NCBI GenBank assembly: GCA_016295005.1
Contig: JAEDMA010000066.1
Span: forward strand, 1 to 7,053
DNA: 7,053 nucleotides
Origin: Christensenellaceae bacterium
GTDB lineage: Bacteria; Bacillota; Clostridia; Christensenellales; Borkfalkiaceae
Direction: 5' to 3'
Notes under the pieces: generated by a model
What the model was told of the DNA's origin: nothing
The model's database searches: none
What the model saw: only the letters and a program-made list of their open reading frames with translations
Program-made: the position numbers and the translations under genes
Part shown: one piece after another, positions 5,617 to 7,053 of the stretch
How positions within the stretch are numbered: the stretch's first letter is position 1
Layout of the letters: every line of letters begins with the position of its first letter

Positions 5617-6954
5617 TTACGGAGTAACTCTGTTGATATCTCTCGGGAACATAGTCGCTTCCCTCACGTTTTTGAATCCTAAAAGGTGCATGGTAAGTCT
5701 TTCGAGGCCGATACCCAAACCTCCGTGCGGAGGAGCGCCGTATTTATGAAGCATAAGATAGGTTTCGAACTGTTCGGGGTCCATACCGCATTTTTTCATT
5801 TTGGCTACCTGCTCGTCGTAGTCGTGGATACGTTGACCGCCGGAAGTAATTTCAAGCCCCCTGAAAAGAAGGTCGAACGAAAGGGTGTATTCGGGGTCTT
5901 CGGGATCGTCCATCGTGTAGAACGGGCGTTTTTTGGAAGGATAGTGGGTAACGAAAAGAAAATCGCTGCCGAGTTCTTTTTTGGCGTATTTGCCGAGCAT
6001 TTCTTCTTCCTGCGGGTCGAAGTCTTTCATGTCGGACGGGGTATAGTGGAATTTTTCCATTATAATCTTTTTGGCGTCCATAAACTTGATGCAGGGAATT
6101 TCGTTGATTTCGGGAATGTCTGCGTGGAGAAGTTCTATTTCTTCCTTGTATTCCGTTTTAAGCAAGTTCATAATGTATTTGAGCGCGCCCGTTTCCATAT
6201 TCATAATGTCTTCAAAACCGTTTATGAAGCCCATTTCGAAGTCCATAGAGATGTATTCGTTAAGGTGACGGGAAGTGTCGTGATGTTCCGCGCGGAAAAC
6301 GGGAGCGACTTCGAACACTCTTTCGAAAACGCCCACGAGAGCTTGCTTGTAAAGTTGGGGCGACTGCGCGAGATAAACCACTTTGCCGAAGTAGTCGAGT
6401 TTAAAAACGTTGGTGCCTCCTTCCGCCCCCGCGAAGTTGATTTTCGGGGTATGAATTTCGGTAAAGTTCTGGGAAGTCAGAAATTCTCTGAACCCCCTTT
6501 GTATTCCTTCCTGAATTTTAAATATGGCGCGTTCTCTCGGGTTGCGCATGGAAATGGGGCGTAAATCGAGAATAGTGTTTAACTGAATACCGTCGAGTTG
6601 TTTTTTGTTGATAACGATAGGCAGATTTTCCGCGGGGCGGGAAAGAACCTTTATGTCGTGAATCTGAAGTTCGAATCTTTCGTTGCCTTTTGCATCCACG
6701 TTTTTAACGCTTTTGCCGGTGATTTCCACGCAACTTTCTTCGGATAAAGTTGAGTCCCAACGGTAATCGGAAAATTCTGGGGCGTAAACGCATTGAATAA
6801 CGTCCCTTGCGGTGCGTAAAATTACGAACGAGAAGCCCGTCATTTCACGGATTCTGTGAATATAACCTTTAACGGATATAACTTCGCCGTCGTGATTTTT
6901 AAGGTCGGAATAAGAAGATATTTTAATAAAATTATCGCCTTTTATGCTGTTCAT
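5617..6954 (-). CDS. aspS: Aspartyl-tRNA synthetase, archaeal type, probably non-discriminating (Asp/Asn)
   Basis: This 445-residue class II synthetase attaches Asp to tRNA in the cytosol. An N-terminal OB-fold anticodon domain (about 1-110) is followed by the catalytic domain. Motif 1 lies near FTEIHTPKI (164-172), motif 2 is VFRAEHHDTSRHLNEY (219-234, Arg221), and motif 3 is GGLGIGLERL (411-420, Arg419). SPQLYKQ (198-204) and the C-terminal FPRDINRVTP are AspRS marks; AsnRS proteins end differently. It lacks the GAD insertion and the roughly 590-residue length of ordinary bacterial AspRS, so it is the archaeal-type AspS2 found in clostridia. GYIHR (30-34) has His where non-discriminating enzymes have it, which suggests it also makes Asp-tRNA-Asn for GatCAB. 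The start is ATG 6952-6954 behind GGAGG; an in-frame ATG at 7044 lies upstream of the promoter and is rejected. Asn use is inference. Confidence 0.93.
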   Translation of the reverse strand: MNSIKGDNFIKISSYSDLKNHDGEVISVKGYIHRIREMTGFSFVILRTARDVIQCVYAPEFSDYRWDSTLSEESCVEITGKSVKNVDAKGNERFELQIHDIKVLSRPAENLPIVINKKQLDGIQLNTILDLRPISMRNPRERAIFKIQEGIQRGFREFLTSQNFTEIHTPKINFAGAEGGTNVFKLDYFGKVVYLAQSPQLYKQALVGVFERVFEVAPVFRAEHHDTSRHLNEYISMDFEMGFINGFEDIMNMETGALKYIMNLLKTEYKEEIELLHADIPEINEIPCIKFMDAKKIIMEKFHYTPSDMKDFDPQEEEMLGKYAKKELGSDFLFVTHYPSKKRPFYTMDDPEDPEYTLSFDLLFRGLEITSGGQRIHDYDEQVAKMKKCGMDPEQFETYLMLHKYGAPPHGGLGIGLERLTMHLLGFKNVREATMFPRDINRVTP

Positions 6955-6958
6955 AGTT

Positions 6959-6963
6959 CCTCC
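6959..6963 (-). promoter_or_regulatory. Ribosome binding site deciding the synthetase start
   Basis: The minus strand reads GGAGG-AACT-ATG. The spacer of four bases is short but workable. This places the start at 6954 and gives an N-terminus (MNSIKGDNFIKI) that leads directly into the OB-fold domain. Confidence 0.8.
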
Positions 6964-6993
6964 AAACGAAACCTTACGTTTAATATATAATAA

Positions 6994-7022
6994 ATAATAC
7001 ACTATTAAAAAAAATAAGGCAA
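6994..7022 (-). promoter_or_regulatory. Probable sigma-A promoter of the synthetase gene
   Basis: On the minus strand TTGCCT (7022-7017) is followed after 17 nt by TATTAT (6999-6994). The expected transcription start is near 6987, with a leader of about 33 nt. The region is generally A/T-rich and other TATA-like hexamers exist (around 6983-6989), so the exact boxes are less certain than for groES. Confidence 0.6.
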
Positions 7023-7053
7023 GTATTTTAAAAAGTTTTCGCATTGCTCCGGA

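Noticed and set aside
5686..6564. Plus-strand open frame of 292 codons across the synthetase gene
   Set aside because: It is exactly antisense to conserved AspRS motifs; its Phe/Val/His-rich composition is that of a complementary-strand shadow.

Overview
The window looks like a chromosomal piece of a Clostridia-type Firmicute, perhaps an uncultured gut lineage. The evidence is a groES-groEL operon behind a CIRCE operator, an archaeal-type second aspartyl-tRNA synthetase of the sort clostridia carry, a PqqD-like/HprK-like gene pair familiar from gut Firmicutes, and a DUF1846 (UPF0371) protein. Strong AGGAGG-type ribosome binding sites fit this too. Base composition is moderate to AT-leaning. 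Codons combine ATA (Ile) and AGA (Arg) with many CpG-containing ones (GCG, ACG, TCG, CCG). The genus cannot be read from the sequence.

The left half (1-3226) is on the plus strand. It opens inside an ABC transporter ATPase of the SsuB/TauB/NrtD type (1-608), followed by a perfect 37-nt palindrome. A near-consensus sigma-A promoter (667-695) lies just beyond the palindrome. This promoter drives a tight three-gene unit: an HprK-like P-loop protein (747-1460), a PqqD-like small protein that overlaps it (1454-1720), and a DUF1846 protein 18 nt further on (1739-3226). The leader RNA can form a hairpin at its extreme 5' end, and a competing pairing would cover the Shine-Dalgarno sequence.

The right half (3483-6954) is on the minus strand. 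In transcription order it holds aspartyl-tRNA synthetase with its own promoter and a good intrinsic terminator, then groES and groEL under a sigma-A promoter whose start site lies at a CIRCE element (HrcA repression, heat-shock induction). groEL and the DUF1846 gene converge on a 256-nt gap (3227-3482). The gap holds two strong hairpins and a nested inverted repeat but no convincing gene.

How the genes work together: groES/groEL form the chaperonin. The synthetase charges tRNA-Asp and, if non-discriminating as predicted, also tRNA-Asn for amidation by GatCAB (not present in this window). The HprK-like/PqqD-like/DUF1846 unit has no established function. PqqD-like folds usually bind peptides for modifying enzymes and HprK-like enzymes phosphorylate protein or peptide serines, but no precursor peptide or other modification enzyme is visible here. 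This unit is the most likely place for an undescribed system. The rest is conserved housekeeping.
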